Of a stretch of DNA of 64,000 nt, positions 48,908 through 59,916 are shown in pieces; positions within the stretch are counted from its first letter, which is position 1, and each line of letters begins with the position of its first letter. The notes below the pieces were generated by a model. That model made no database searches. It was not told where the DNA came from and saw nothing but the letters and a program-made list of their open reading frames with translations. This DNA is from Bisporella sp. PMI_857 (Eukaryota; Ascomycota; Leotiomycetes; Helotiales; Helotiaceae): the NCBI GenBank assembly GCA_021307315.1, contig JAJSPD010000071.1, forward strand, positions 124,001 through 188,000. The letters are read 5' to 3'. A program made the position numbers and the translations under genes.

Positions 48908-49432
48908 CTAAACCTCTAGTCTTCGTAAATTTGTGTTTGCATAACTCCGAATCCCATGTAACCTCTTTTCGTAAAACTCCAACCTTGAGCCAATCTCGAA
49001 GTGTACTTTCTGAAGCTTGTCATATTTATTCGTTCGAGTAAGTCTAGCGTGAAAGCCACTCATTGTGGCTTTAAAAGACTTGATTATCTGAAGGTAGGCA
49101 GCCGGCTGTTTCCAGAATATCTGAGCGTGGCACTCTACCAAGTCTCGATTAATGGCATCAAGGTCAACGTGTGCGAGAGTGCTGCGTTGCGAGGCCGCAA
49201 ATTCAATATTACCTAACCAATCTCGTGCGTTTCGCTGTTTAATATCCGTTTGAGCTGATATGTCCTGACTTGGTATCAGCGCAGGTAAAAGCATCGGATG
49301 GCCAAGCTCAGAGATGCAGCATTTAGCAAGCATTAAGCACATCACCAAGTCGGAACTTGGAGTTCCTTTGCAGAACCCGAACGTGATACCTGTTTTGAGT
49401 TCGTGGCTTAGAATTAATTGCCACCCTCTCAT
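48908..49432 (-). CDS. Partial or fragmentary gene of unknown function
   Basis: Counting from the ATG at 49432, the frame encodes 174 residues. The open frame continues upstream to a GTG, so this is probably the last exon of a longer gene. It is helical, with LILSHELKTGITFGFCKG, HPMLLPALI, DLDAINRDLVECHAQIFWK and RLEFYEKRLHGIRSYA segments. This pattern resembles the helical region of a family of large uncharacterised fungal proteins, but I cannot name it. Upstream sequence to about 50168 on the same strand has a coding-like frame (LHSLTVSRSILQHI) that might belong to it, without a clean splice link. It may be a remnant. Confidence 0.4.
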   Translation of the reverse strand: MRGWQLILSHELKTGITFGFCKGTPSSDLVMCLMLAKCCISELGHPMLLPALIPSQDISAQTDIKQRNARDWLGNIEFAASQRSTLAHVDLDAINRDLVECHAQIFWKQPAAYLQIIKSFKATMSGFHARLTRTNKYDKLQKVHFEIGSRLEFYEKRLHGIRSYANTNLRRLEV

Positions 49433-50954
49433 GTAGCCGGCCTTGCGCACCGCTGCTTTCCGATATATGATTTCTGCACTACGTTAACACCGTGGCTCTG
49501 AGAGGGGATCTTGGCATATGTTAGTGCCGGTTCTCGTTATTTGGATCAAGCACTGACTAAAAACATGGGCCAACGGCACCCGTACTCTCAATGGCGTTGA
49601 ATGTTAAGTGCCATACTCTCGTCATAGCAGTGTATTCATCTGGCGTGAAGCTGATGGCATGTGGAGCAAATGTTTCAGGGTGTTTGGGAGTTTTTTTTTG
49701 AAATCCTAAAGATAATCAGATCTGTTTCTTGGAATGAGCCTCGGAGAGTCTACACCAAACGTAATCCAGCTAACAAAGTGACCCCTTCAGGCGAGGCTGG
49801 TGCGGCGAATTCTCCCTGTGCCAGACTCGTTCTTAGCTCATGCCGAAACTGGTTTTGGAAGTTACATGCCTTCCTTTCTAGAAAATTGCTGACCTCCGAA
49901 AGAGACAGTGGATGTCTTTGATAGTGTTATGGGACGCGTCCTAGTAATTGGTTAGAAATAAAACTGCCCTTGCTCCTTAACAATTCTCCTCTACCGAATA
50001 TGACAAGATTTCGAGATATTGACTCTCTTCTGTGGCGCTTTTGCACTGGGAAATAGTTGTCCTGAATTTGGTCTCGCCCATAGCTGCGATATGCTGTAAA
50101 ATGCTTCTCGAGACGGTAAGGCTATGCAGTTTCCCAAGCAAAATCAGTGAAAGTTGAACGCGCAACAAAGCAATGAGAGATATGAGTTCCGGACTATGTC
50201 CGACTGTGGCTGTGTAAGGCGCGGTTATGCCATGTAGAGTCCACCATCAGAGGTGCATAAAATAGTCAAGCAGCATGGTCAAGTAGCACCAAAGATTGGC
50301 TGCGTTGCAGCTCCCCGTATATTCTAAGACGTTTTCCGGCTGTCTGTCAACTGCTTTAAAGGGAAAATACTATCTATGTACTTTAAATGTTTACAAAGAA
50401 GTAATAAAATAACGACAGCACTTAAATATATAAAAGTTATTGATATTGTAGCTCGTTATCATATGATGAGGCTCAAATATGCCAAAGAAGCTAACAACAC
50501 CGCCTGCCTAGTGCGGATTCTGCCGGGAAGCTTGTGTTTGTGCCTGTGACTTATGGGTGGGACAATGTGTATTCTGTTGTCTGCGACAACAAAATCTCTC
50601 TCCTTCCGCATTATCAGCCAGATAATATCGTATTGCTGTCGCCAATTCATACCATGCTATTCTTGCCGTTGGGTATGCTTCTTTGTATTTGCATAATTAC
50701 GGTTGCAAGGGTACTAACCGTGCGTCCAAGTTTATGATCGCCCATCTTAAATCGTCCCCGCACTGCATTCGGAAATTTTGAGCGTCCGCCACTCCACCAC
50801 AATTCCTCCTCCTTCATACTCTCGAACCCCATGGGGATAAGGTAGCAGCGCACTTGCTCCGTAGTATGGGAGATACCCATTATTGCGCAGGCAAAACAAC
50901 AACCCTCTGAAATCTCAGGACAAAGAGGTGGTAGGGTGTAACTTGGACGACGAC
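49433..50954. other. Intergenic region upstream of the JmjC gene
   Basis: Contains the possible upstream exon of the partial gene (49977-50168, minus) and AT-rich sequence near 50360-50460; nothing else supportable. Confidence 0.35.
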
Positions 50955-53085
50955 ATGGAGACAGTTCCAATGCATCGCAAAGACGTTTACCATGCCAATC
51001 AATCCATGAAACATCCCGCCCATATTAAGACTGTCGCCCATGGAAATGTGACGCAACCTCTACCATCCACGCGCCATCGAGAGGATGCTTTTGGCTTCTC
51101 AGATCACCCGCTCTCTTCACAGCAATCACAACCGAAACATCGTGCTCCATCCTCAGACAATATCACACAGCCTCCACGAATGAAATATAGCACAAAATAC
51201 GTGCCTTCCAATGCACAACCGCGGTACTGTCTACAGCCTCCTCAACAACCTCCACAGTACCATCCACAACTGCCTCTTCGATGGGATCCGACACATATCT
51301 TATCACAATGCGAAGATTGTCATGGACATTATAGGGACCCTCACTGTACCTGGGATGATGAACAAGGCCTCAACTACTTGTCTATTGCGGCGGCGCAGGT
51401 CGAGTTTGGGAAAGGTTCGTCGCTATCCTTTCAAGAATAAAAAGATTGTGATGCAAACGTACCCAGACAAAGGATATATACTGACCAATACAGCCCCAAT
51501 CAGCTATGAACGCTCACGTGTGGCTTCACAGAACTTTTCAGATAATAACTACGTGCCAAATATATCGCCTCACACCATCGCGAAGCAGACGGGAGATAGT
51601 CCACCTCCCCTTGTTCAGTCTCGCACCGATTCTAGCATATCTTCCTCCCCAGGACCATTAACTCCGCCATCAAATGATGTTCGGCCGCCTAAACGAAAAT
51701 ACGACCAATTCATGTCTCCCCCACTTGATACTCAACCTTTCTATTATGATAAGATTAATAAGGAGCAGGAGCTTCTGCTACGGAAGGATCCTCGGGTAAA
51801 GTCTCAACTAGAGTGGTTCAAGCGCGTGAGAGATACACAGGGCAAGACCTACTATGGTGCATCTGCCCCAGTAGGAGTCCATATCCTAGAGGAAGGATCT
51901 CCTGCGCAGACAAGTGCCTCTCCTCCTGAAGCTGACTTTTTGGTGGGCAACTCGAAGGATTTGGAACAGTGGCTGGTGAATGGCTCGGGAGACAAGCTCT
52001 TTCTCCTCAAAGATGAAGACTGGTTTCAAACAAGGCCGAGGGTATTGGGCTCTACTATTCTACATGACCTTAGGGCTACGACAACGAGTAAGGAGCTGAT
52101 GATTGAAGTCCAGCACTTAGGAAAGGAGATGGAGGAGAATAAAAACTCCGTAGAGTCGATGCATATTGATGAGGTTATGCAGAGGTTTGCGGCTCATGAT
52201 CAGACGCGAGCTCCTATCAATCTCTTAAGCTTGATGTGTAGAGACGATGGTACCGTTCCATGGCCGCTAGCAAAACATTGCAACCTTTTAAACAAGGCGG
52301 CCGCCTCAGCTGCCTCGACTACTCAATCATCATATGGTGCTACTGCTACGGCAAGTAAACAGGTAACGGAGGTCATGTCTCGATTTATAGATTTACAGTC
52401 ATGCATCCACTTCATGATATACGGCCAGGCAGGTGCTATTTCATCATGGCACATAGATTCCATCGGACCGTACACTTGGGTCACCTTGGAGCCGAATATC
52501 GAGGATCAACCCGCTGAGGACGTCCTGAAATTATGGGCATACGTTCGGACAGACAATCTATCATCTGCTGAACGAGCCGAAATTCGAGCAGAGTTCAAGG
52601 AGACTGGGTTGTCCTATCAACCTGACCCAAAACACATTAAAATTATAGCTCTGACCGCGGGAGATACCCTAATCATGCCTCCTGGCACGATCCATGCTCC
52701 TATAACCATCACAGACTGTCTTTTCCGTGGAGGGATGGTGATGCAGAAGAAAGAGATGCATCGAAGTATGCGCGAATGGCGGTTCTGTTCTGACAACGAT
52801 ATATGTACTAATGAAAATCAACCGAGACAGTCGCGGGCTATTCTTGACTACTTCCGGCAGCTAGTCAAAGCAGATCCTGCTTCATGTGGATATCCGCAAG
52901 GCTTCAAAGAGTTTGAGGCTGATTGCAAGGAGATTAGCGACAATAGCATGAGGTGCAAGTGCAGCACTGGGTGTAAGAGAGGTCGCTGCGGTTGCGCCAG
53001 CAATACACAGCGTTGCGGAGGGAAGTGCCACAGAGGAATTCCAAGGTGTGACAATCCATATGGATGTGATGTGGATGTATTATAG
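50955..53085 (+). CDS. JmjC-type dioxygenase-like protein with cysteine-rich C-terminus
   Basis: Two exons (50955-51414, 51494-53085) join across a 79-nt intron with a TACTGAC branch to 683 residues. The first 250 residues are disordered and Pro/Gln-rich (PPQQPPQYHPQLPLRW). A JmjC-like barrel follows: SSWHIDSIGPYTWVTLEP gives the metal pair His473 and Asp475, LKLWAYVR and KIIALTAGDTLIMPPGTIHAPIT give the later strands with His554. The last 40 residues hold nine cysteines in C-x-C and C-x3-C spacing (641-678), probably a zinc-binding module. JmjC proteins demethylate histone lysines or hydroxylate proteins in the nucleus. The 2-oxoglutarate-anchoring residues cannot be assigned with certainty. 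Confidence 0.75.
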
Positions 53086-53646
53086 ACTCGCAGCATGTAT
53101 AGCTATGATATGAGCATTAATCCGAGGACTGCTCGGATTTTGCAGGCTTAATGAATTCGCTACAAATTCGGACCTTTTCTTTCGCTCGTAACAGCATCGA
53201 TAGAGATATTCAGACATCATGATCCTCACTCCACCTTCTCTTTCGCTATCACATTTGTTTGTAGAAGCGTTGGTATTCGCATGCTGAGTTGTTACGAGTA
53301 CAAATAACAATGAAAGTGACTCTAGGTTTTGGTAGTACTTACTAAGCTAGAACCCGCTGGCGATCGGCACCTCTCACAAACTACCTTCTAAGCTGGGAAT
53401 TACTGATCAATCGAATCACCCTGCGAGGTAGGAAAGCTAGTTCATTTAGCTACTCCAGTGATGTATTGGTTCATCTGAAAGGACGCAACTCGAGATGTTC
53501 AGCAAAGATGCCATTGGGAGTTCTGGTACCACTCGTTCTGCATGACAAGTATCAGAGCCCCAGCCTCGTGGGGCTGTCCTCTGTCGATAAGTTTGGGCTT
53601 GTGGATGTTTTCTCTTATTGGGCTGTTTCATGAGTTTGGGGGATGC
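53086..53646. other. Intergenic region between the JmjC gene and a decayed gene
   Basis: No intact gene. A frame open from 53542 continues into the decayed ORF below and may be its 5' part. Confidence 0.35.
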
Positions 53647-53691
53647 ATGTCAGATGATTGGGAAGATGGCCACAGCTTGAGCATCGGTTAT

Positions 53692-53704
53692 CTATGGGTG
53701 GATA
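53692..53704 (+). repeat. Target-site duplication, left copy (13 bp)
   Basis: CTATGGGTGGATA occurs here and again at 53802-53814, flanking the short LINE fragment. The first bases overlap the ACT-repeat tail on the right side, so the true duplication is 10-13 bp. Confidence 0.75.
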
Positions 53705-53801
53705 TGAAGGAGGCATTGGAAACCGGAGGAAATGAATGTATTATGTAATATAGACTAGGGCCTTCTAGGCTTAGCAGGGCGTGATAAAACTACTACTACT
53801 A
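53705..53801 (+). mobile_element. 5'-truncated non-LTR retrotransposon 3' end
   Basis: About 97 bp ending in a TACTACTACTACTA tail. The last 50 bp (GGGCCTTCTAGGCTTAGCAG, then GGCGTGATAAAAC) match the 3' end of the larger LINE at 58074-59916 in layout and sequence. Flanking 13-bp direct repeats show target-primed insertion. Strong 5' truncation is typical of LINE retrotransposition. Confidence 0.75.
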
Positions 53802-53814
53802 CTATGGGTGGATA
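53802..53814 (+). repeat. Target-site duplication, right copy (13 bp)
   Basis: Exact copy of 53692-53704, immediately after the ACT-repeat tail. Confidence 0.75.
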
Positions 53815-54540
53815 CGTTCAGCTTACTAGAGGTTTTCTGCAGGAATGATGGGCGCAGGATCAAGAGTATATTTGCCATAGAGATGCTTGCCATAGCTGAG
53901 TAGTCGCATAGCTGTTCGAGCTGTTCAAACGCATGCCGAAATCGATGCTTTCACGAAACCAGCCATTCATTTCAACAAATTGGGCGTGGGCTTGAGGCGT
54001 GGATTGCGGAGCAGATGTTCTCGATCCCACCCCGGTTTGGTGATTATAATGCTTTTTGGAGGCTTTTCGATTTATTGTGTTTTGCGTACTTCTTACGACG
54101 GCTGCCGCTCCCGGAGAAAGGCTCTCCTTCGGAATCGTTAATCGTTTGGGAAAGTGCTAATGTGATTGCGAGGGCCTCTGCTCATGCTCAACGCGCTCAG
54201 AGGGCCGCAACAGCTAATCGGACTGATTTTCTGAGAGATGGAGAGAATTTTGCCAGACTGGGACGGCGAACAATGGGTTATGATAATTTTCTATTCCTCA
54301 GGGAAAACGTCGGGGATGGCAGGATCGATAGAACCTAGGCCATTTCGCTCACAAGAAAGCCCTCAAAGGAGAAATATATTCAAGCCAGGCTCATTGTCAA
54401 GCGTTCTGCGTTGGGTTCCAGGTCAGCTATCTCACATCTCATTCAGTAGTATAATTATCTCTTCATTCATGTCCTAAATGTCATCAATACAAGCATTCTG
54501 ACCAAAAGCTTCTTTGATACAGCCTCCAATACATGCAATC

Positions 54541-54832
54541 ATGAAATTCACACTCTCTCCCTACCATCGCTCTCCTTGTCCCTTTCTTCACCATCGCCAC
54601 TCCCATCACCGAGCTAGTGGCTGATGTAGACCGCTAACTCGTCCTCATGAGCGATGCTACTCACGTCCTTGTAGTGCCCTGACACAACACTATCGTAACC
54701 TTTGCCTCCTAAGGTCGCCACTCCATGTACCACGAACGCCGGGCTACTATCGCATCTAGCGGTACGCCCGCCGCGGGCTACATAGTAAGTGCGTATGCTG
54801 TGGCTGCTGGCGGGACGACGAGTATAGTATGA
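54541..54832 (+). pseudogene. Decayed gene for a secreted protein
   Basis: ATG at 54541 begins MKFTLS. After a +1 shift the frame reads a signal-peptide-like stretch (PTIALLVPFFTIATPITELV) and continues to 54832 through three stops (TAA, TGA, TAA). All three stops could derive from CAA or CGA by C-to-T change. The readable parts (LVLMSDATHVLVVP, GRHSMYHERRATIASSGTPA) look like protein. Frameshift plus stops argue for a pseudogene. Family unknown. Confidence 0.45.
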
Positions 54833-55150
54833 GATTGGGTGCCATCAAAGAAGTATTGGCTTGGTGCTCACTGGACGAGTGGTGGTTGCTAGCGGAAGTA
54901 CCTCTGGCGGTTGGGGGCGGATATTGGTTTGGAGGCAATATTAACGTAGGTAGCAAACTTCCCGACTTGAACTCAGTGGCTTGGGCATCAAGTATCGAAT
55001 GCGTTGTCTACGTGAGGATGCACAAAGGCTCCTTTCTAGACGATCTTTATGCCTTCTACATGCTTATGTCATCCAATATGACATAAAATATGCTTTAGCC
55101 TATTTGGAAGCCCTCCAAGAATCTTTGTAGATTCTCTTCTCGAAATCTAT

Positions 55151-57506
55151 TCATTTACCAATCTCCATATTGAACCAGTCTAGCCAATCAAGCCCATTTC
55201 TTTCATCGATCTGATAATTTGGGACATTGTCCCATTCATTACCCGCAGCATTGATTGCTTGTATGATCTGATCGTCCGACATCGCGGAGAACTGTACCAT
55301 CTCTGGTGACATAGTTGTCACAGGTAGTATGGGCGGATTATACTGAGAGGTAGAGACATTTGAATCTGTGACGCTGGTCGAGTGTGACGGCTTCCACGAG
55401 TGAGTGACCCGCCCATCCTGAAATGAGAGAAGAACCTTTCGTAGGTGTCTGCCATATAAAGCGCTCGTACCTGTTATAGATATGATTTAGCATGACTTTA
55501 CGTGAAAGATAAAGCAATATCGAGGCTATCCAGGTTTCAAGGTTGACGTACCATTTCTGTGTGGAGGGTTTGTACCTATCATCTGCAGGCTATCGGCAGT
55601 TTCCGCGATTAAATTCCAGATGCTCGGCGCCATGCTTCTATTCGAAGCACGATTGGTTGTGCTCAGCCTCAGGGAAATCATTGCAGCAAAAGAAATCATG
55701 ATGACAGTGTTGTTGGGCATACTCTTGAGCCTCCCCTCACCCTGTACGGCAGCCCGCATGACGTTTAGAGCCGATGATAAGCAAGCCGCACGGAAGAAAC
55801 GTTTGACCTCTGCCGGAGCCGTGGGATGGTTAACAACACTGCTATATATGGAAAGTCTTCCATGAGCCACCAGGATCTCAACGTATGGGGGTACAGAATT
55901 GCCATTGACTCCACCTGCGATGGAAGCCCATGTCAGGTACCATTGATTGAAGAAGCCTTCGATCATTTCCTGAAGTCTTGAGACAGTAAGATTTGTCTCT
56001 CGGTGATAGTCACAATTCGTTTTTACATCGATAATCAGATTGGACAAATCTCTTCGTAGAACAGTTGAGGCTATTAGTGATCCATCCCAACCATCTTGAA
56101 TATCGGAATCGTGCCAATAATCGCAGGTCTGGATGAGGGGAGTCAGAGGTACTGTGTAGCTTCTTCCTCGAGCCAAGCAAACTCCACGATCGAGCACAAA
56201 CAAGGCAAGCCATATACGCTCCCTTCTCCTGAGCAAGCGACGACCCATCAATGAAGAGGGGTCTACGTCTTGAAAACCATCCAAATCTAACGCCTTCCTT
56301 GCAGGAATCGTCTCACTCTGAGGAACATCCTTTGGAACACCTCTTCCATGTGTTGGGCTTGGTACAAGGCACTTGTCCAAAGCGATATCAATTGCAATAG
56401 TCAAAGCCATAGCCATGTATAAACATGTTTCGTCATCAGACCAGTGCTTTCCTGGGGACATCCATGGTATATTCACCATAAATCCTAGGACAATTTCTGC
56501 ACTACGATTTCTGTTGATCATGATGTGCCGTGCAAGAACTTTGCAGTGAGAAGATAGCCGCTTGGACAAGGCTGCTGTCGACGGAAAAAACAGAGCAGAG
56601 GCTGCAATGATAGATGTGAACAGGAAGGCTGAGCGCTGCCGCACGAAACTTGGCGTATGCAGTACAGGATCAAGGCCCCATCGGGTATGAGACAGGTTCT
56701 GGTAAAAGTATGAGAACAACATTTCCGACTCTTCCCACGTGACGAGGCCGAGTTCAATTGGATCCAGACCTTCGCCAACGTCCAAACAGAGTTGAGATGG
56801 GCCAAAGAAGGCCTGAAGATCCTGATCGCGGCTCAATTCTTGGAGCGATGGTAGGATGATTGAAGAATTTAGAGCATGAGGCTGTTTGGAGAGGTCGGAT
56901 GCTCTGGCGAGTAATTGTAATGGGTTCTCCGCATCATCTACCGGACCACTTTCATCATTGGCATGGCTAGATGATGACGGTTGGCTTGCCGAAGGCGCCA
57001 TTCCGTAATGGAGAGTCTGTTTTCCCAGGTGGCCTGGCTCCGGGGTCATTTCATCTTGGGCTTCTGAAAGGAGACTCTGCAAGTAGAAAGTGTTGACATC
57101 TTCGGCATCCTGCGTCTTGCCCCGAGACTTTCTGATGGCTTGTTCGATGCGATAGACTGCTTTATCCAACCCATCCCGCTTGCTGCGATATGGGTCAATA
57201 TGAATAGGTGGAGATGAAAGATATTGAAATGTGAACAGCTACCTACTTTTTGATGCCCTTCTTTCGACCAATGCGGTAATCCGGAATTACGCAATGTTCC
57301 TGGAGGCGAACACATCTCTTGCAGATCACATCGGTAGGATCCCTCAGACACCTGGTCTTGCTTTTTCTGCAATTCAGACATGCAGCTTGTTTGAGGGTCT
57401 TGGAGGAACCTGGAGGATCGATGGCGGACGTGGGATCAATACTCTCCGGGGTTGTGGTCGACTGCGAAGGCGTAGGAAGGTGTTCTTGTTCCGAGTCGGC
57501 GGCCAT
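55151..57506 (-). CDS. Zn2Cys6 transcription factor
   Basis: Three exons (57247-57506, 55552-57182, 55151-55470) give 736 residues. The zinc cluster uses Cys43, 46, 53, 62, 65 and 72 (CLNCRKSKTRC...CKRC...C). It is followed by GRKKGIKNKRDGLDKAVYRIEQAI, a linker and coiled-coil typical of this class. The middle carries the fungal-specific transcription-factor domain (LGLVTWEESEMLFSYFYQ, RQRSAFLFTSIIAASALFFP, RRRERIWLALFVLDRGVCLARGR). The C-terminal exon is acidic and aromatic (NEWDNVP, GLDWLDWFNMEIG), like an activation domain. It is a nuclear regulator. Its start faces the CoA-transferase gene, so that gene is a candidate target, although a LINE now sits between them. Confidence 0.9.
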
Positions 57507-58059
57507 TTCTGCATGTCACATGGTTCCACCGTTAGCCCAGGATGACCTTTTTTTTTTTTTTTAGTTCATTCGTATCCAATCACCAGATAATGGGGACATT
57601 CGTTACAGTAGAGCCATGCTGCCAAACAGTGCACGAACGAAGGTGGTACGCATACCAGAAGAGACCGAAATGGCCGATGAGAGAGATGGAGTCGAGAGAA
57701 AAGGGAAGGGTTTGGTAGCTTTTCTCCACGTCCATCCATCCAATCCACTACCACCACTTCGGCTGTCGGTTGTGGAAAATAGTAAACCATGAGTGAGAGA
57801 GAGCGGGGTGGACTATCGCACATCCTATTGGCCGGATTTGGGATTACTTAGCCTTACTAACCGATGACTTAACCAGACTTAGCCTGACACACTAGCCCCT
57901 GAGGAATGTACGTATACGGGTACCATATTGGTACGCGTACTGGCATTGTAGATCCCATCTCAGACATACTTACATACAGCTATTACCCAGGGCGAGCTTT
58001 ACGAGCGCTAAGTAGAGAGAAAAGAGCAACCAAGGTATTTTAATAGGACAGAACCTTTG
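57507..58059. other. Upstream region of the Zn2Cys6 gene, left of the LINE
   Basis: No gene. It has a 15-T run at 57548-57562. It probably contains the regulator's promoter, and it was continuous with 59931-60336 before the LINE insertion. Confidence 0.4.
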
Positions 58060-58073
58060 CCTAAGATATTTGT
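58060..58073 (+). repeat. Target-site duplication, left copy (14 bp)
   Basis: CCTAAGATATTTGT is repeated exactly at 59917-59930. It lies directly next to the TAC-repeat tail of the LINE (3' end, minus strand). Confidence 0.9.
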
Positions 58074-59916
58074 AGTAGTAGTATTTTATTACGCCCGGCA
58101 ATATGCCTAAAAGGGCCTAGATCGATTATATACAATTCAAGTTCTTCTATAGTTGGCTTGGTCTCGCAAGGCCCGTACAATACATCTACATCCAAAGTAG
58201 TGCTTTTCCACATGTGGTCCATCGTCGTCTACGGGTTCTCGTGTAAAATGATTAGTAGCAAGTAGCTTGGAGGCGATTCTCAAAGTGTTCAGCGTCCTAT
58301 CCTCAGCAGCTGAAGCAGAACCTGCTGCGAGCACGAGAGTGCTTTGGGGGTTAGTGAGGTAAAGGAGGGTGAAGGGGAGGTTTGCGATTCAATGGGGTCA
58401 AATCACAACTATTTCTCGGGCCGGGTGCCGTGAAGCACTCGACAATTCTTGCTAAATGATTCATGCGGTCCTTTGCATAACGCACACTTTGCTATCGTTT
58501 GCGAGCATTCCTTGTGGATGTGGCCCTCCTTGGCGCACTTTGCACATACCTGCGTCTTGGTGCAAGCATATGCCTTATGACCGACTTCTTGACAGTTGTA
58601 ACATTGCGTTGGGCCCGCTCGATGTTCATAGACCCTGGTGTATGCGGATTCCCCAGCAACGTGGAAGTACTGCTCTCGCAGTAGTCGTGCTGCTTCACTG
58701 CCTTTAGTGACGTAGACTACCATTGACCCATACGCTTTCCCCTGATCTTTTCTGCTGAGCCATGCGATCTTGGCTATGTTGACTTCATTCTCCTTTCCCA
58801 GGACCTCGGCGGCCCCAGGTAAAATGTTTCCCTCTTGATCGAGAATGGCCGTTCGGTTTGCGTTGTCCACCTTCACTGGGTAGAGCTGGTCTCGTAACAC
58901 CCGAGCATTAGGTGGGGCCGTTTTCCGAGCTGCTTCCTTGACCCTGTGAAGCTCAGCTTCGTCTCTACATGCTACCTTGACGCGTTCGGCATTTCTGGAA
59001 TCCTTGATTACTGCCGCGCAGCGCCAATTCGCATGTCCATCTGTGGTGCGGATCTCTTCCTCGATTGCTTTTCTGATTGATCCTGGGTGCACCTTGCTCT
59101 TGTCTTCCTCTCCCATCCTGGACGTATCGATGGTGCAGTACAGCGTATCTGTCATTGCTGATGGTATCGTGCCCATCGAGGTAAGGGTCTGGACATTGCT
59201 TGGTTGACTGCTCGGTGGCGTACGGGCAACATCTGCATACGACAGATTGAGTGCCGACGAATTTTGGATGTTGGACCACTGGGTCTGGATCAATTCAGCC
59301 ACTTCTGCCTTCAGTGTTTCGATCTGCTTCGTGAACAATTCGGAGAGAGTCTCGATCTGGTTGGCGTGTGCCCGTTTCTGCTCCGCCATTGCCTCCATCT
59401 GTTCTTGCTTCTGTTCCTCTATGGCGCTCAGTAGTGAGGTAATCAACTCGGTCAGTGCCTTGCTCTGCCCATTGGCCGTTGTGCTCGTCTTTCCGATCAC
59501 TGATCGATTTGTAGTTGTAGTGGCTGCTGCCAATCGTTCTGCAACCTTCGCTGCAGATGTTCGGGTTCTCGTGGGCGCTGCTTGGTCCTTGGGTTGAGGC
59601 GTGATTGCGGTTCGAGTCGGTCGTGGTGCGCCGGGGGCCGTTGCTACGTGAATTGTCTTCTCTGGTCCGCTGTCATTGCTTTCGTCTTCATCCGCAAGGA
59701 GCATGACCCTTTCTTGTTCCAATGCTTTCGTTGTTTTGGCACGTTCACGACGCGACTGACGCGTCGGCCCTGGGTCTCCTTCAACCATATCCGCACCACC
59801 CTAACCTTCCTCCTTGATGTAACTTCGAATGCTGAATGTCGAGCTGGTTCTATTCGCTGCATTAATATCCGTAATTGTAGCTATCGGGTAGGCTTGTGCT
59901 ACGTTCTAATGATGAC
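58074..59916 (-). mobile_element. Non-autonomous non-LTR retrotransposon (ORF1-only 'half-LINE')
   Basis: An 1843-bp element on the minus strand bounded by a perfect 14-bp duplication. From its 5' end (59916) it has a leader of about 128 bp, an intact 459-codon ORF1 with zinc knuckles (58409-59788), about 330 bp of 3' sequence, and a (TAC)n tail preceded by GGGCGTAATAAAATAC. No endonuclease or reverse-transcriptase sequence is present, so mobility would need proteins from a complete relative. The intact ORF and perfect duplication suggest recent insertion. The short 65-codon frame at 58137-58334 may be the leftover end of ORF2. Confidence 0.85.
58409..59788 (-). CDS. LINE ORF1 (Gag-like) nucleic-acid-binding protein
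   Basis: A 459-residue frame from an ATG. A charged N-terminus leads to a coiled coil (about 110-165, EEQKQEQMEAMAEQKRAHAN...). A middle domain around 235-365 resembles the RNA-binding region of LINE Gag-like proteins. Three zinc knuckles follow: CYNCQEVGHKAYAC, CAKCAKEGHIHKEC and the variant CALCKGPHESFSKNC. This order is typical of ORF1 in Tad/I-type fungal LINEs, where it packages element RNA. No frameshift or stop interrupts it. Confidence 0.88.
   Translation of the reverse strand: MVEGDPGPTRQSRRERAKTTKALEQERVMLLADEDESNDSGPEKTIHVATAPGAPRPTRTAITPQPKDQAAPTRTRTSAAKVAERLAAATTTTNRSVIGKTSTTANGQSKALTELITSLLSAIEEQKQEQMEAMAEQKRAHANQIETLSELFTKQIETLKAEVAELIQTQWSNIQNSSALNLSYADVARTPPSSQPSNVQTLTSMGTIPSAMTDTLYCTIDTSRMGEEDKSKVHPGSIRKAIEEEIRTTDGHANWRCAAVIKDSRNAERVKVACRDEAELHRVKEAARKTAPPNARVLRDQLYPVKVDNANRTAILDQEGNILPGAAEVLGKENEVNIAKIAWLSRKDQGKAYGSMVVYVTKGSEAARLLREQYFHVAGESAYTRVYEHRAGPTQCYNCQEVGHKAYACTKTQVCAKCAKEGHIHKECSQTIAKCALCKGPHESFSKNCRVLHGTRPEK

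Larger units (their letters stand above)
53647..54338 (+). pseudogene. Decayed ORF interrupted by a LINE 3' fragment
   Basis: A frame from an ATG at 53647 (MSDDWEDGHSLSIGYLWVD) is cut by a 97-bp LINE end. When the insert and one copy of the target duplication are discounted, the same frame resumes (FSLLEVFCRNDGRRIK), meets one TAG at 53901-53903, and then runs on (GLEAWIAEQMFSIPPRFGDY, FWRLFDLLCFAYFLRRLPLP) to a stop at 54338. One frame across three segments argues for a former gene. The TAG can arise from CAG by a C-to-T change. No family recognised. Confidence 0.5.

Noticed and set aside
58137..58334. 65-codon frame at the 3' end of the LINE as a separate gene
   Set aside because: It lies inside the element between ORF1 and the tail and is better seen as leftover ORF2 or 3' untranslated sequence.
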